Source of the DNA: Streptomyces pseudovenezuelae
Lineage (GTDB): Bacteria > Actinomycetota > Actinomycetes > Streptomycetales > Streptomycetaceae
Reading direction: 5' to 3'
Assembly: GCF_029892565.1 (NCBI RefSeq)
Contig: NZ_JARXVH010000001.1
Span: forward strand, 682,001-746,000
Length of the DNA: 64,000 nt
A model generated the notes under the pieces. The model saw only the letters and a program-made list of their open reading frames with translations. It was not told the origin of the DNA and searched no databases. The position numbers were made by a program, and so were the translations under genes. Below, piece by piece: positions 34,484-43,459 of the stretch. Numbering within the stretch: the stretch's first letter is position 1; each line of letters begins with the position of its first letter.

Positions 34484-36673
34484 TCAGAGGTCGTTCGGTG
34501 AGCCCAGGCCCGTCAGGGCGCCCACCGGGTCCAGGTCGGGGGTGCCTCGGGGCCACCAGTCGTCGTCGCCCGGTTCGGACTCGTAGGCGTACCAGAGGCC
34601 GTCGCGGCCCAGGCGGAGCTGGACGTGGCCGCGCGGGTGGGTGAGGTGGTTGTGCCAGGGGCGGAAGGCGGGGAGGTCGGCGGCGAGGAGGAGCGGGCGG
34701 GCGCGGTCGAAGCGGCCGGCCGGCGGGTCCCACGACTCTTCGAGGACGGCGAGTCCCTCCGGCCCGCCCTGCCGCCAGGCGGCGACCGCGCGGGCCAGGT
34801 CGGCCGGGGTGCGGTCCGCGGCTGTGGCGAGGGAGGCGTAGAGCGCGCGGGTGCCCGCGGTGAGGCCGGAGCCGGGACGGGCGGCGGCGAGCCGGACCGC
34901 GTCCTGCCACAGCGTCAGCTCCGCCACCGGATCGCGGCCCGTACTGAGCAGGGCGTGGGCGCGCGCTGCCGCGTCGGTCGCCAACTGGTCCAGAGCGAAG
35001 GGGTCCGGGCCGCCCGGAGCCGCCGGATAGACCGGGGGCTGTTCGGGATGCGCCGGCACCGGCAACGGATGCGGCAGGCGCGGGAATTCGCGTCGGGCGA
35101 TGGCTTCGCTGGCACGTACGCCGGGCACCGGGGGCGGTTCCTGCTCCCGCGCTGCGCGGGCCGCCCGGGTGGCGCTCAGCCGGGAGAGCGCGTCGAGCAA
35201 CTCGCGCTCGCCGCGCCCGCGCAGCAGAAGCAGTACGAAGGGGTCGGCGTCGAGCAGACGGGCCGTCTGGTAGCAGAGGGCGGCGGCGTGCTTGCAGGGG
35301 TGGCCTCGGTCGGGGCAACTGCAGTGCGGTTCTAGATCGCCCGCCTCGGGCAGCAACGGCACCCCGCAGTCGGCGAGCGAGTGGGGCAACTCCTTGTCCA
35401 GCAGCGCGGCGATGTGCCCGGGGCGCTCGGCGGCGGCGTCCAGGAACAGCTCCCAGTCCTGGTCGGACAGCGTGCGCAACCGCACCTGCACGCGATACGG
35501 GCGCGGCCGGCTGCCCTGCACGTACGCGAGGACCAACCCGGGCGTGACCGTGATGGCGTCCACATGCCCCTGCTCGGCGTAACTCCGCCCACGCACCAGC
35601 CGCTTGACGTCCAGCGCACCCTCTTCCAACGCCGTGACCCACGCGTTGCCCCACCACGTCTCCGCGAAGCCGGACCCGGCTTCAGCACCGGCTTCGGCCT
35701 CGGCCTCGGCGCGGTTCGGGAGCGCCGGGAAGGTGCGGCGCAGCTCGCCGTCGCGGGTGGGGGCGGCCATCGAGTGGAGGAGGCGAGGTGCGGCGGGGTC
35801 GAGAGCGTCGGACGGGGACGCAGCAAGGTCTAGGTCCTGCCGAGACTCCGAACTCGCCTTGTCCGTCCGGTCATTGTGGTCGTGCTCCGTCTCCGCGTAG
35901 TCGAACTCCGGCTCCTCATCTGGCATACGGAAGGCCCCGGCGAGCAACTCCCGTACGTCACGCGCCTGTACGCCGGCGGACCGACGGTTCATGGAAGGGG
36001 GCGCGGGGTGACGGTGGCGGCGAGCGGCGGCTTCGGCTCCCGCCTGTCCGGTATCCGTCCGAGCCTGTCGTGCCTCGCTCCGGGCGGCCCGCAGAGCCTC
36101 GCGTACGGCATCGGCGGGGCGCGTGCCTGCGGCGCGTGTCGAAAGTTGGCCACTGGCTGAGACGTCCAGGTCGTCCGGGGAATCCGAAGACGGGGAAGGG
36201 GACGGGGACCGTACGGCTCCCGCCTCCACGCCGGTCGACTTCGCGCCCGTCGACTCGACGTCTGTCGGTTCGGCGTCGGTCGGTTCGGCGTCGGTCGACT
36301 CAGCGGCGGGGGTGTCGCCCTCGGCATCAACTGCCCGTTCGGGATCGCCCTCCCCCAGACCACGCCGGGCAGAGATCGCGCGCCGCAGCGCCTCCCGCGC
36401 GGCATCACCGGGCCGTGCCGCCTCGGCATCCGGAGCGGGCTCGGCGATGGCCGGTCCCGCCGCCAACTCCGATTCCGACCCCAGCCCCGACGCCGGCTCC
36501 AACCCTCGTTCCAACCCCAGCCCCGGTTCCGACGCCGACTCCGGCTCCACCCCAGGTCCCGACTGCGCCTGCGCCTCCTCACGCTCCTCGCCCGGGACCG
36601 CCTCCCGCCCCTCCCGGGCTTCCCGTGCCTCCCGCAGCGCGCGCCGCACCCGGTCGGCCGGACTGGGGGTCAT
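34484..36673 (-). CDS. SWIM zinc-finger protein with a low-complexity N-terminus (729 aa)
   Basis: The SWIM motif is CSCPDRGHPCKH near residue 470 (CxC, then CxH), a DNA- or protein-binding zinc finger. It is preceded by ETWWGNAWVTALEEG, the usual N-cap of the domain in actinobacteria. The first 330 residues are disordered, with acidic Ser/Thr/Glu/Pro repeats encoded by short tandem DNA repeats. The C-terminal 250 residues are helical and Ala/Leu-rich and end in a WYAYESEPGDDDWWPRGTP segment. The ATG at 36673 overlaps the stop of the SNF2 helicase gene (ATGA). SWIM-SNF2 pairs are widespread in actinobacteria, probably one chromatin- or repair-related complex. Confidence 0.88.
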   Translation of the reverse strand: MTPSPADRVRRALREAREAREGREAVPGEEREEAQAQSGPGVEPESASEPGLGLERGLEPASGLGSESELAAGPAIAEPAPDAEAARPGDAAREALRRAISARRGLGEGDPERAVDAEGDTPAAESTDAEPTDAEPTDVESTGAKSTGVEAGAVRSPSPSPSSDSPDDLDVSASGQLSTRAAGTRPADAVREALRAARSEARQARTDTGQAGAEAAARRHRHPAPPSMNRRSAGVQARDVRELLAGAFRMPDEEPEFDYAETEHDHNDRTDKASSESRQDLDLAASPSDALDPAAPRLLHSMAAPTRDGELRRTFPALPNRAEAEAEAGAEAGSGFAETWWGNAWVTALEEGALDVKRLVRGRSYAEQGHVDAITVTPGLVLAYVQGSRPRPYRVQVRLRTLSDQDWELFLDAAAERPGHIAALLDKELPHSLADCGVPLLPEAGDLEPHCSCPDRGHPCKHAAALCYQTARLLDADPFVLLLLRGRGERELLDALSRLSATRAARAAREQEPPPVPGVRASEAIARREFPRLPHPLPVPAHPEQPPVYPAAPGGPDPFALDQLATDAAARAHALLSTGRDPVAELTLWQDAVRLAAARPGSGLTAGTRALYASLATAADRTPADLARAVAAWRQGGPEGLAVLEESWDPPAGRFDRARPLLLAADLPAFRPWHNHLTHPRGHVQLRLGRDGLWYAYESEPGDDDWWPRGTPDLDPVGALTGLGSPNDL
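36264..36293. repeat. 15-bp tandem repeat inside the SWIM protein gene
   Basis: GTCGGTTCGGCGTCG occurs twice head-to-tail (36264-36278, 36279-36293), with degenerate copies on both sides (about 36234-36308). On the coding strand each unit encodes a five-residue PTDAE-type repeat in the disordered region. The exact repeats suggest the array can change length. Confidence 0.75.
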
Positions 36674-39486
36674 GACGGCCTCCGCAGGGACACCAGGTCG
36701 GACAGCTCGCGGTCGGTCAGTTCCGTGAGGGCCGACTCGCCGGAGCCGAGGATCGCGTCGGCGAGGGCGCGCTTGGCCTCCAGCATCTCGGCGATGCGGT
36801 CCTCGACCGTGCCCTCGGTGATGAGGCGGTGCACCTGGACGGGCTGGGTCTGGCCGATGCGGTAGGCGCGGTCGGTGGCCTGTTCCTCCACCGCCGGGTT
36901 CCACCAGCGGTCGAAGTGGACGACGTGACCCGCGCGGGTGAGGTTCAGGCCGGTGCCCGCGGCCTTCAGGGACAGGACGAGGACAGGTGTCGCGCCGTCC
37001 TGGAAGCGGTCCACCATGCGTTCACGCTCGGGCACCGGCGTGCCGCCGTGGAGGAGTTCCACCGGAACCGCGCGGGCGCCCAGGTGGGAGGTGATCAGCC
37101 GGGCCATCCCGACGTACTGCGTGAAGACGATCGCCGAGCCGTCCTCCGCCAGCACCGTGTCCAACAGCTCGTCGAGCAGGGCGAGTTTGCCGGAGCGGTC
37201 GAGCAGGCCGTCGCCGCGCGCCTCCTCCTTCAGGTACAGCGCGGGGTGGTCGCAGATCTGCTTCAGCGCGCCCAACAGCTTGAGCACCAGGCCTCGGCGC
37301 GCGATGCCCTCGGTGGTCTCGATGGCCAGCATCGACTCCCGCACCACCGCCTCGTACAAGGCGGCCTGTTCGCGGGTGAGCGGCACCGGGTGGTCCGTCT
37401 CCGTCTTGGGCGGCAGTTCGGGGACGATGCCGGGGTCGGACTTCTTGCGGCGCAGCAGGAAGGGACGGACCAGGCGGGCGAGGCGCTGCACCGCCTCCTC
37501 GTCCTCGCCGTTCTCCACCGCGCGCGCGTGCCGGGCGCGGAAGGACTTCAGGGGGCCGAGGAGTCCCGGTGTCGTCCAGTCGAGCAGGGCCCACAGCTCG
37601 GACAGGTTGTTCTCCACCGGTGTACCGGTGAGGGCCACGCGCGCCGGGGAGGGGATCGTGCGCAGGGCCTTCGCCGTTGCCGAGTAGGGGTTCTTGACGT
37701 GCTGGGCCTCGTCCGCGACGACCATGCCCCAGTGCTGCTCGGCCAGTCGCGCTGCCGCCGTCCGCATGGTGCCGTATGTCGTCAGGACGAAGCCGTCGGT
37801 CACCTCGTCCAGCGAGCGGTCCGGGCCGTGGAAGCGGCGGACGGGGACGCCGGGGGCGAAACGGGTGATCTCCCGCTGCCAGTTGCCCAGCAGGGAGGCC
37901 GGGCAGATCACCAACGTCGGTTCGCTGTGCGCACGTTTGAGGTGCAGGGCGATGAGGGTGATCGTCTTGCCGAGGCCCATGTCGTCGGCGAGGCAGCCGC
38001 CGAGGCCCAGGGTGGTCATGAGGTCCAGCCAGGCCAGGCCCCGGAGTTGGTAGTCCCTGAGGCGGGCGTCGAGTCCCGGCGGGGGTTCGGCCGGGAGCAC
38101 TCCGGTCGTCAGGCGGTCGCGCAGGGCGGCCAGGGCACCGACCGGTACCGCCTCGACGGTCTCGCCGTCCACCTCCGCGCTGCCGGTGAGCGCGACGGAG
38201 AGGGCGTCGACCGGGTCGAGCAGGCCCAGTTCGCGCTTGCGGGCCTTGCGGACCAGGGCCGGGTCGACGAGCACCCAGCGGTCCCGCAGCCGCACGACCG
38301 GCCGGTGGGCCTCGGCCAGCGCATCCATCTCGGCGTCGCTGAGCGGGTCACCGCCCAGCGCCAACTGCCAGCGGAACTGGAGGAGTTCCTCGCTCTCGAA
38401 GAAGCCCGTGCCGTCGGTCGCCGAGCCGGGGGCCGACCGGACCACCGCGGCCGCCGAGAGGTCCTGCGCCAGGTCCCGGGGCCAGTGCACCGCGACCCCG
38501 GCCGCCGCGAGCCGCGTCGCCGCCACGCCCAGCAGGTCGCCCAACTCCTCGTCCGACAGGGCCAGTACGTCCGGCACGTCCTGCTCGCCGAGCCGGTCGA
38601 GGGGCGGCCAGATGCGGGCCGCGCGCCGCACGGCGAGGGCCGCGTCCACACGCGCGCGTGGACCGAACGCCGCGTCCGCCTCGCCCGCCCACAGCGCCGC
38701 CGCGTCGACGACGAGGGTGGGGTCGGCGAGGCTGTGCACCTGGACGATCGCCGCACCCGCGGTGCGCACCCGCTCGCCCCCGTCGAACAGCTCGTACGCC
38801 GACAGGTCCAGGCGGAGCGACACCCGCACGCCCGCGTCCATGCCGGCGGCGACCTCGGCGGCCCAGTCCTGCGCATTCGGCAGCCGCTGCGGGCGGCGGT
38901 CCGCGAAGGGCCGGCCGGAGACGTGCGGTGCGGCGGGGGTGCGGGGCAGGGTGTCGGCGACCGCGTCCAGGAAGGAGCGCATCAGCGCCTCCGGCTCGGG
39001 CAGCCGGAGCGGGCCGGGGCCGGGCAGCGGGACCGGATGGCCCTCGTACGGCAGGGCCGCGGCGACCGCCCTGAGGTGCGCGATGTCGGCCTGGTCCAGG
39101 GGGCCTGCCCGCCACGCGTCGTGGCCGGTGGCCGTCAGTCCGGGCAGCAGCCGGCCGCGCGCGGTGAGCCGCAGCGCGTGCAGTGTGGCCGCGCCCCAGC
39201 AGGCGGTGGCCGGGTGGGCGGCCGGGTCGCGCCGGGCCCGGACGAGGAGGGGCAGGGCCTCGCCGACCGGGAGGGTGAGGGCGGGTGCGGTCCTGCGCCG
39301 TACTCCGGCGCCGTGCGGTCGTACGACCGTGAGTTCGGTGTCTCCGACGGCGGGCAGTTCTCCGCCCTCCGGGTCCCAGAAGGCGACCCGCCCGTCGCGC
39401 GGCAGGGGTGCGGGCAGGAAGACGGCCGCCAGCCGGAGGGGGATCTCCTGCCCCGTCCGCTCGGCCACCGCAGCCGTCTCGCTCAT
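36670..39486 (-). CDS. SNF2-family DEAD/H helicase (938 aa)
   Basis: Swi2/Snf2 ATPase. The N-terminal 480 residues are the SNF2_assoc region of bacterial members. Motif I is DDMGLGKTITLIAL, motif II VVADEAQHVKNP, motif III LTGTPVENNLSELW, and the C-terminal RecA lobe has FLLRRKKSD, VFTQYVGMARLI and RAYRIGQTQPVQVHRL. It is a full-length HepA/RapA-like translocase. The ATG at 39486 was chosen over a GTG four codons upstream because GGAGG abuts the GTG too closely. It is translationally coupled to the SWIM protein gene, its likely partner. Confidence 0.93.
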   Translation of the reverse strand: MSETAAVAERTGQEIPLRLAAVFLPAPLPRDGRVAFWDPEGGELPAVGDTELTVVRPHGAGVRRRTAPALTLPVGEALPLLVRARRDPAAHPATACWGAATLHALRLTARGRLLPGLTATGHDAWRAGPLDQADIAHLRAVAAALPYEGHPVPLPGPGPLRLPEPEALMRSFLDAVADTLPRTPAAPHVSGRPFADRRPQRLPNAQDWAAEVAAGMDAGVRVSLRLDLSAYELFDGGERVRTAGAAIVQVHSLADPTLVVDAAALWAGEADAAFGPRARVDAALAVRRAARIWPPLDRLGEQDVPDVLALSDEELGDLLGVAATRLAAAGVAVHWPRDLAQDLSAAAVVRSAPGSATDGTGFFESEELLQFRWQLALGGDPLSDAEMDALAEAHRPVVRLRDRWVLVDPALVRKARKRELGLLDPVDALSVALTGSAEVDGETVEAVPVGALAALRDRLTTGVLPAEPPPGLDARLRDYQLRGLAWLDLMTTLGLGGCLADDMGLGKTITLIALHLKRAHSEPTLVICPASLLGNWQREITRFAPGVPVRRFHGPDRSLDEVTDGFVLTTYGTMRTAAARLAEQHWGMVVADEAQHVKNPYSATAKALRTIPSPARVALTGTPVENNLSELWALLDWTTPGLLGPLKSFRARHARAVENGEDEEAVQRLARLVRPFLLRRKKSDPGIVPELPPKTETDHPVPLTREQAALYEAVVRESMLAIETTEGIARRGLVLKLLGALKQICDHPALYLKEEARGDGLLDRSGKLALLDELLDTVLAEDGSAIVFTQYVGMARLITSHLGARAVPVELLHGGTPVPERERMVDRFQDGATPVLVLSLKAAGTGLNLTRAGHVVHFDRWWNPAVEEQATDRAYRIGQTQPVQVHRLITEGTVEDRIAEMLEAKRALADAILGSGESALTELTDRELSDLVSLRRPS

Positions 39487-39584
39487 ACGACCTGTCACCT
39501 CCCGCCCGTGTGTCGGATCAGACGTCTTCGACTCTACGGGCGGCCTCTGACAATCGGCCCCGGCGACCGGCCGGGGCCGGCGTC

Positions 39585-40178
39585 CTACGGCACCGCGCGG
39601 GAGACGACGTACACCATGGGGTACATCGCGTTTTGCGTGTTCACGATCACGTCCTGCGTCGGCTTCGGGTTCTTCTGCTTGTGGGCGAGCCCGAAGCTGT
39701 CGCCGCCGCGGGCGCCGGGGCCCGCGAACTTCCAGCCGGTGACCTTCCGGTCGCGCTCGCCGATGGTGATGTGGCCCTTCTTCAGGTCGGCGCGGGTGAC
39801 GCCCATGTCCTTGAGGAAGGCGTCCAGGCCCGCGTTCGTGGTCTGGAACTGCGCGTAGAGACGGCTGGTCTTCCAGTTGTTCGTCTCGTAGTAGGCGACC
39901 TGGTTCGACGGGTGCGGGATCGGCACCTGGTAGAGCCGGCGCTGGACCTTCGACGGCCAGCCCTCTCGGAGGCCGGTCGCGGAGTACTTGTCCTCCTTGT
40001 CCTTGCCGCTCTGCCGGCTCTGGTCGGCGGAGATCATCAGGTAGCCGGCGGGCACGCCGATCAGCAGCACGATGATGAGCAGGGTGAGCGCCCGCCGGCG
40101 GATCTTGTGGCGGCGGTCCTCGGCCGGCCCGGACGGTTCGTCGGGGGGTGCCGCCTGCCGCGGCAGCGATGCCGTCAC
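39585..40178 (-). CDS. single-pass membrane protein of unknown function (197 aa)
   Basis: Residues 1-25 are Pro/Arg-rich and cytoplasmic, LTLLIIVLLIGVPAGYLMIS is the membrane helix, and the remaining 150 residues are a soluble external domain containing WKTSRLYAQFQTTNAGLDAF and KVTGWKFAGPGARGGDSFG. The GTG start at 40178 overlaps the stop of the ROK kinase gene by GTGA. No family with known function is recognised. Coupling to a sugar kinase hints at a sensing or envelope role but does not prove one. Confidence 0.72.
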   Translation of the reverse strand: MTASLPRQAAPPDEPSGPAEDRRHKIRRRALTLLIIVLLIGVPAGYLMISADQSRQSGKDKEDKYSATGLREGWPSKVQRRLYQVPIPHPSNQVAYYETNNWKTSRLYAQFQTTNAGLDAFLKDMGVTRADLKKGHITIGERDRKVTGWKFAGPGARGGDSFGLAHKQKNPKPTQDVIVNTQNAMYPMVYVVSRAVP

Positions 40179-41323
40179 GCGGTGTCCCTGGTCGAACGGC
40201 GGGCCTGCGTGTAGCGCTCGTACCGCTCGAATCGCTCGACCCGGCGGCGCTTGGCGCGGCGGAAGCGGCGGGCGACCAGGCGGGCCAGGTCGGCGGCGCC
40301 GACCATGCCGGCCTCGGGGCCCAGTTGGGCGCGGGCGATGCGCGCCTCTGGGCGGTAGCCGCGGCCGGTGAGCTGGCGCTTGAAGGCGTCCCGCGCGGGG
40401 CCGATCAGCAGGTCGTCGGCCGCGCTGACGCCGCCGCCGATGACGAAGCAGGAGGGGTCCAGGGCGGCGGCCAGGTTGGCGATGCCGACGCCGAGCCACT
40501 GACCGATGTCCTGGAGCAACTCGATGCACATCGCGTCGCCCTCACGGGCCAGCTCGGTGATCATCGGGCCGGTGATGTCGTCGATGTTGCCCTTGACGTG
40601 CTCGATGATCCCGTAGGCGACCGGGGAGTCGGCGGCGGCCAGTTCCTTGGCCTCGCGGACCAGGGCGTTGCCTGAGCTGTACTGCTCCCAGCAGCCGCGG
40701 TTTCCGCACGGGCAGCGGTGGCCGCCGGGCACGACCTGCATATGGCCGAACTCGCCCGCGACGCCGTACTTGCCCCGCTTGACCTGGCCGTCCTCCAGTA
40801 TCGCGCCGCCGATACCGGTGCCCAGCGTGATCATGACCAGGTGGTCCTCACCGCGGCCTGCACCAAAGCGCCACTCGGCCCAGGCCGCGGAGTTGGCGTC
40901 GTTGTCGACCAGGACGGGCACGGCGAGGCGGCCGGCGAGGCGGTCGCGCAGCGGCTCGTTTCGCCAGGAGAGGTGGGGCGCGAAGAGGATGCGGTTGCGG
41001 TCGGCGTCGACCCAGCCGGCCGCGCCGATGCCCACCGCGTGCACGTCGTGGCGGTCGGACAGGTCCAGGACCAGTTCGACGATGGTGTCCTCGACGACCT
41101 TGGGGCTCTTGGACTTGTCCGGCGTCTCCGCGCGCACCTTCTCAAGGATGTTGCCGTCGGCGTCCACGACGCCGGCCATCACCTTGGTGCCGCCGATGTC
41201 GATGCCGACGGTGGGGACGCGGGGGGCGGTCAGGTGTGACCGGCGTTCCCTCGTCCCGACCGTGCGGAGCGCTGGCGCGCGGCGGGAGCCTATGGGGGCG
41301 GTGAAGTTGCCGTAGGTGCTCAT
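40175..41323 (-). CDS. ROK-family sugar kinase, glucokinase-like (382 aa)
   Basis: ROK kinase: ATP site TVGIDIGGTKVMAGVVD, catalytic Asp in VLVDNDANSAAWAEW, GTGIGGAI, and the ROK signature with zinc motif GHRCPCGNRGCWEQYSSG following GEFGHMQVVPGG. There is no N-terminal winged helix, so it is a kinase rather than a ROK repressor. The N-terminal 35 and C-terminal 25 residues are basic extensions beyond the usual fold. The ATG at 41323 starts at the MSTYGNF segment; its Shine-Dalgarno is weak. It is downstream of gntR, with an operator-like TTGTCCTGACAT in the gap. Confidence 0.88.
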   Translation of the reverse strand: MSTYGNFTAPIGSRRAPALRTVGTRERRSHLTAPRVPTVGIDIGGTKVMAGVVDADGNILEKVRAETPDKSKSPKVVEDTIVELVLDLSDRHDVHAVGIGAAGWVDADRNRILFAPHLSWRNEPLRDRLAGRLAVPVLVDNDANSAAWAEWRFGAGRGEDHLVMITLGTGIGGAILEDGQVKRGKYGVAGEFGHMQVVPGGHRCPCGNRGCWEQYSSGNALVREAKELAAADSPVAYGIIEHVKGNIDDITGPMITELAREGDAMCIELLQDIGQWLGVGIANLAAALDPSCFVIGGGVSAADDLLIGPARDAFKRQLTGRGYRPEARIARAQLGPEAGMVGAADLARLVARRFRRAKRRRVERFERYERYTQARRSTRDTA

Positions 41324-41411
41324 CAAGGCCCGATTCTGCCTCACCGTGACTCACAGTGCTGTACGGGGGAGCAAAGGGGGGCGCGCGAGGGGTGCCGGGT
41401 GCGGGTCCACC

Positions 41412-41444
41412 GTGGCTTGTCGCGCGGTTCCCCGCGCCCCTGAG
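41412..41444. repeat. dispersed Streptomyces intergenic repeat
   Basis: The segment contains TGTCGCGCGGTTCCCCGCG followed by CCCCTGAG, an intergenic sequence I know from many places in Streptomyces chromosomes, with GTCGCGC-AGTTCCCCGCGCCCCT as the usual form. GCGCGG/CCGCGC gives it hairpin potential. It lies between gntR and the ROK kinase gene. Origin and role are unknown; genome-wide copy number needs a search. Confidence 0.55.
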
Positions 41445-41468
41445 GGCGTTGCAGCGCAGGACGTCAGG

Positions 41469-41480
41469 TTGTCCTGACAT
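41469..41480. promoter_or_regulatory. candidate GntR operator upstream of the ROK kinase
   Basis: TTGTCCTGACAT differs at one base from TTGTCCGGACAT in the gntR/Gfo intergenic region (42374-42385). It lies 146 bp upstream of the ROK start and 80 bp past gntR, overlapping a second inverted repeat GTCAGG-N4-CCTGAC (41463-41478). Two near-identical sites around gntR suggest it controls itself, the dehydrogenase and the kinase. Confidence 0.45.
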
Positions 41481-41558
41481 TGCGACCAATCGCACCCCTC
41501 AGAGGGCGGCCATCAGGACCGTACCAGCGTCGCGCTCATGACCGTACGAACACGGTCC

Positions 41559-42323
41559 TCAGGGCCGTACAAGGAGCTGGAATTCGAACGAGTAGCGCGT
41601 CGGACGGTAGGTGTGGGTGCCGAATTCGACCGCTCGGCCGGTGTCGTCGAAGGTGACGCGTTGCATGGTGAGCAGGGGGGCACCCTCTGGCTCGGCGAGG
41701 CGTTCGGCCTCGGCGGCGGTGGCGGCGCGGGCGCCGATGGTCTGGCGGGCGCTGTGCAGGGTGATGCCGACGGCGCGCATCATGCGGTAGAGGCCGGTGG
41801 CCTCCAGCTGGTCGGTGTTCAGGTCGAGCAGGCCAGGCGGCATGAAGTTGCACAGGTACGCCATCGGCTCGCCGTGCGCGAGACGCAGCCGCTCCACCCG
41901 GTGCACGTCGCTGTCCTCGGCCACGCCCAGTGCGGCGGCGATCTCGGCGGTCGCCGGGACGATCGCGTTGACCAGCACCTTCGTCGCGGGGCGCTGCCCT
42001 GCCGCCTCCAGATCGTCGTAGAGGCTGCTGAGTTCCAGTGGCCGCTTGACCTGGCTGTGCACGACCTGCGTGCCGACGCCTCGGCGGCGCACCAGCAGGC
42101 CCTTGTCGACGAGCGACTGGATGGCCTGGCGGACGGTGGGCCGGGACAGACCCAGCCGGGCGGCCAGCTCGATCTCGTTGCCCAGCAGGCTGCCGGGGGT
42201 GAGCACTCCGTGTTCGATCGCGGCCTCCAGCTGCTGCGACAGCTGGAAGTACAGCGGCACCGGAGAACTCCGGTCCACACTGAGGTCGAGCGACACGGTG
42301 GGGTCCACTTCTGGTTTCGGCAC
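41559..42323 (-). CDS. GntR-family regulator with UTRA domain (254 aa)
   Basis: HutC-subfamily GntR repressor. The winged helix is VPLYFQLSQQLEAAIEHG, then NEIELAARLGLSRPTVRQAI and LVDKGLLVRRRGVGTQVV. The UTRA effector domain covers about residues 100-250 (MAYLCNFMPPGLL, TLHSARQTIGARAAT, MQRVTFDDTGRAVEFG) and usually binds sugars or related metabolites. It is divergent from the Gfo/Idh/MocA gene and upstream of the ROK kinase, which suggests a sugar or inositol effector. Confidence 0.92.
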   Translation of the reverse strand: MPKPEVDPTVSLDLSVDRSSPVPLYFQLSQQLEAAIEHGVLTPGSLLGNEIELAARLGLSRPTVRQAIQSLVDKGLLVRRRGVGTQVVHSQVKRPLELSSLYDDLEAAGQRPATKVLVNAIVPATAEIAAALGVAEDSDVHRVERLRLAHGEPMAYLCNFMPPGLLDLNTDQLEATGLYRMMRAVGITLHSARQTIGARAATAAEAERLAEPEGAPLLTMQRVTFDDTGRAVEFGTHTYRPTRYSFEFQLLVRP

Positions 42324-42373
42324 GGGGCCGAGCGTAGCTCTGTGAGTTGTTGACGGGAAGTTGTGTAGTTCGA

Positions 42374-42385
42374 TTGTCCGGACAT
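42374..42385. promoter_or_regulatory. candidate GntR operator in the gntR/dehydrogenase divergent region
   Basis: TTGTCCGGACAT has the perfect palindrome TGTCCGGACA at 42375-42384. It lies 51 bp upstream of gntR and about 44 bp before the dehydrogenase start. TTGACA at 42391-42396 is a good rightward -35 directly next to it; a weak -10 near 42415 would give a leaderless dehydrogenase mRNA starting at 42428. Confidence 0.5.
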
Positions 42386-42427
42386 ACGCATTGACAGCGT
42401 ACGGTCCTGACCCCCATGTTTTGTTCC

Positions 42428-43450
42428 ATGCGCATCGGGGTCATCGGTACGGGCCGCATCGGCACCATCCACGCGAACACGCTCAGCCGTCATCGCGAGG
42501 TCGGTTCCTTGATCCTCACGGACGTGGATCCGGCACGGGCCCAGGAGCTCGCGTTCCGCCTCGGGGAGACGGCGGCGCCGGGGGTGGACGAGATCTTCCG
42601 GTGGGGCGTGGACGCCGTGGTGATCACGACGGCGACCTCCGCGCACGCCGAACTGATCGGCCGGGCGGCGCGCTCGGGCCTGCCGGTGTTCTGCGAGAAG
42701 CCCATCGCGCTCGATCTGCCGGGCACCTTAAGTGCCATCGCCGAGGTCGAGACCGCCGGGACGATTCTCCAGATGGGGTTCCAGCGCCGCTTCGACGCGG
42801 GCTACACGGGCGCGCGGGAGGCCGTGCGCTCGGGGCGGCTCGGGCGGCTGCACACCGTCCGGGCGCTCACCAGCGACCAGGCCCCGCCCGCCGCCTCGTG
42901 GCTGCCGCTGTCCGGCGGGCTGTACCGGGACACGCTCATCCACGACTTCGACATCCTGCGCTGGGTGACGGGCCACGAGGTCGTCGACGTCTACGCCGCC
43001 GGGTCCGACGCAGGGCCCTCGATGTTCCGTGAGGCGGGCGACGTCGACACGGGCGCCGTGCTGCTGCGGCTCGACGACGGCACCCTCGCCACGGCCACCG
43101 CGACGCGGCTGAACGGCGCCGGGTACGACGTCCGCATGGAGCTGGCCGGGGAGCTCGACCAGATCGTCGTCGGCCTGGACGACCGGACGCCGATCGCCTC
43201 CACCGAGCCGACCGGGCCGCCGGCCGCGGACAAGCCGTGGGCCGGCTTCCTGGAGCGCTTCGGGCCCGCCTACGAGGCGGAGCTGTCCGCGTTCGTCGAG
43301 GTCGTGCTCGGCCGCCGGGCGAACCCCTGCGACGGACGCGAGGCCCTCCAGGCGCTGCGCATCGCCGAAGCCTGCGAGGTGTCCAGACGGGACCGCAGAC
43401 CGGTCGCCCTGGCGGAGATCCCGGGGTGGACCGAGTCGGTGTACAGATGA
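42428..43450 (+). CDS. Gfo/Idh/MocA-family dehydrogenase, inositol 2-dehydrogenase-like (340 aa)
   Basis: NAD(P)-dependent sugar or inositol dehydrogenase. Nucleotide-binding motif is IGVIGTGRIGTIHA, the catalytic Lys in FCEKPIALDLPG, and the Asp/His pair in YRDTLIHDFDILRWV, as in IolG. Length and C-terminal domain are normal. An ATG four codons upstream (42416) is possible; 42428 starts at the conserved MRIGVIG and fits a leaderless mRNA from the TTGACA promoter. It is probably repressed by the divergent GntR protein. Substrate unknown. Confidence 0.88.
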   Translation: MRIGVIGTGRIGTIHANTLSRHREVGSLILTDVDPARAQELAFRLGETAAPGVDEIFRWGVDAVVITTATSAHAELIGRAARSGLPVFCEKPIALDLPGTLSAIAEVETAGTILQMGFQRRFDAGYTGAREAVRSGRLGRLHTVRALTSDQAPPAASWLPLSGGLYRDTLIHDFDILRWVTGHEVVDVYAAGSDAGPSMFREAGDVDTGAVLLRLDDGTLATATATRLNGAGYDVRMELAGELDQIVVGLDDRTPIASTEPTGPPAADKPWAGFLERFGPAYEAELSAFVEVVLGRRANPCDGREALQALRIAEACEVSRRDRRPVALAEIPGWTESVYR

Positions 43451-43459
43451 CCGGGAGTT

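Noticed and set aside
36234..36550. CRISPR-like array in the repeat-rich DNA
   Set aside because: Repeats are short, in frame and coding, with no spacers and no cas genes.
36829..39858. A 1000-codon open frame opposite the SNF2 helicase
   Set aside because: Antisense shadow; the helicase strand carries all conserved motifs.
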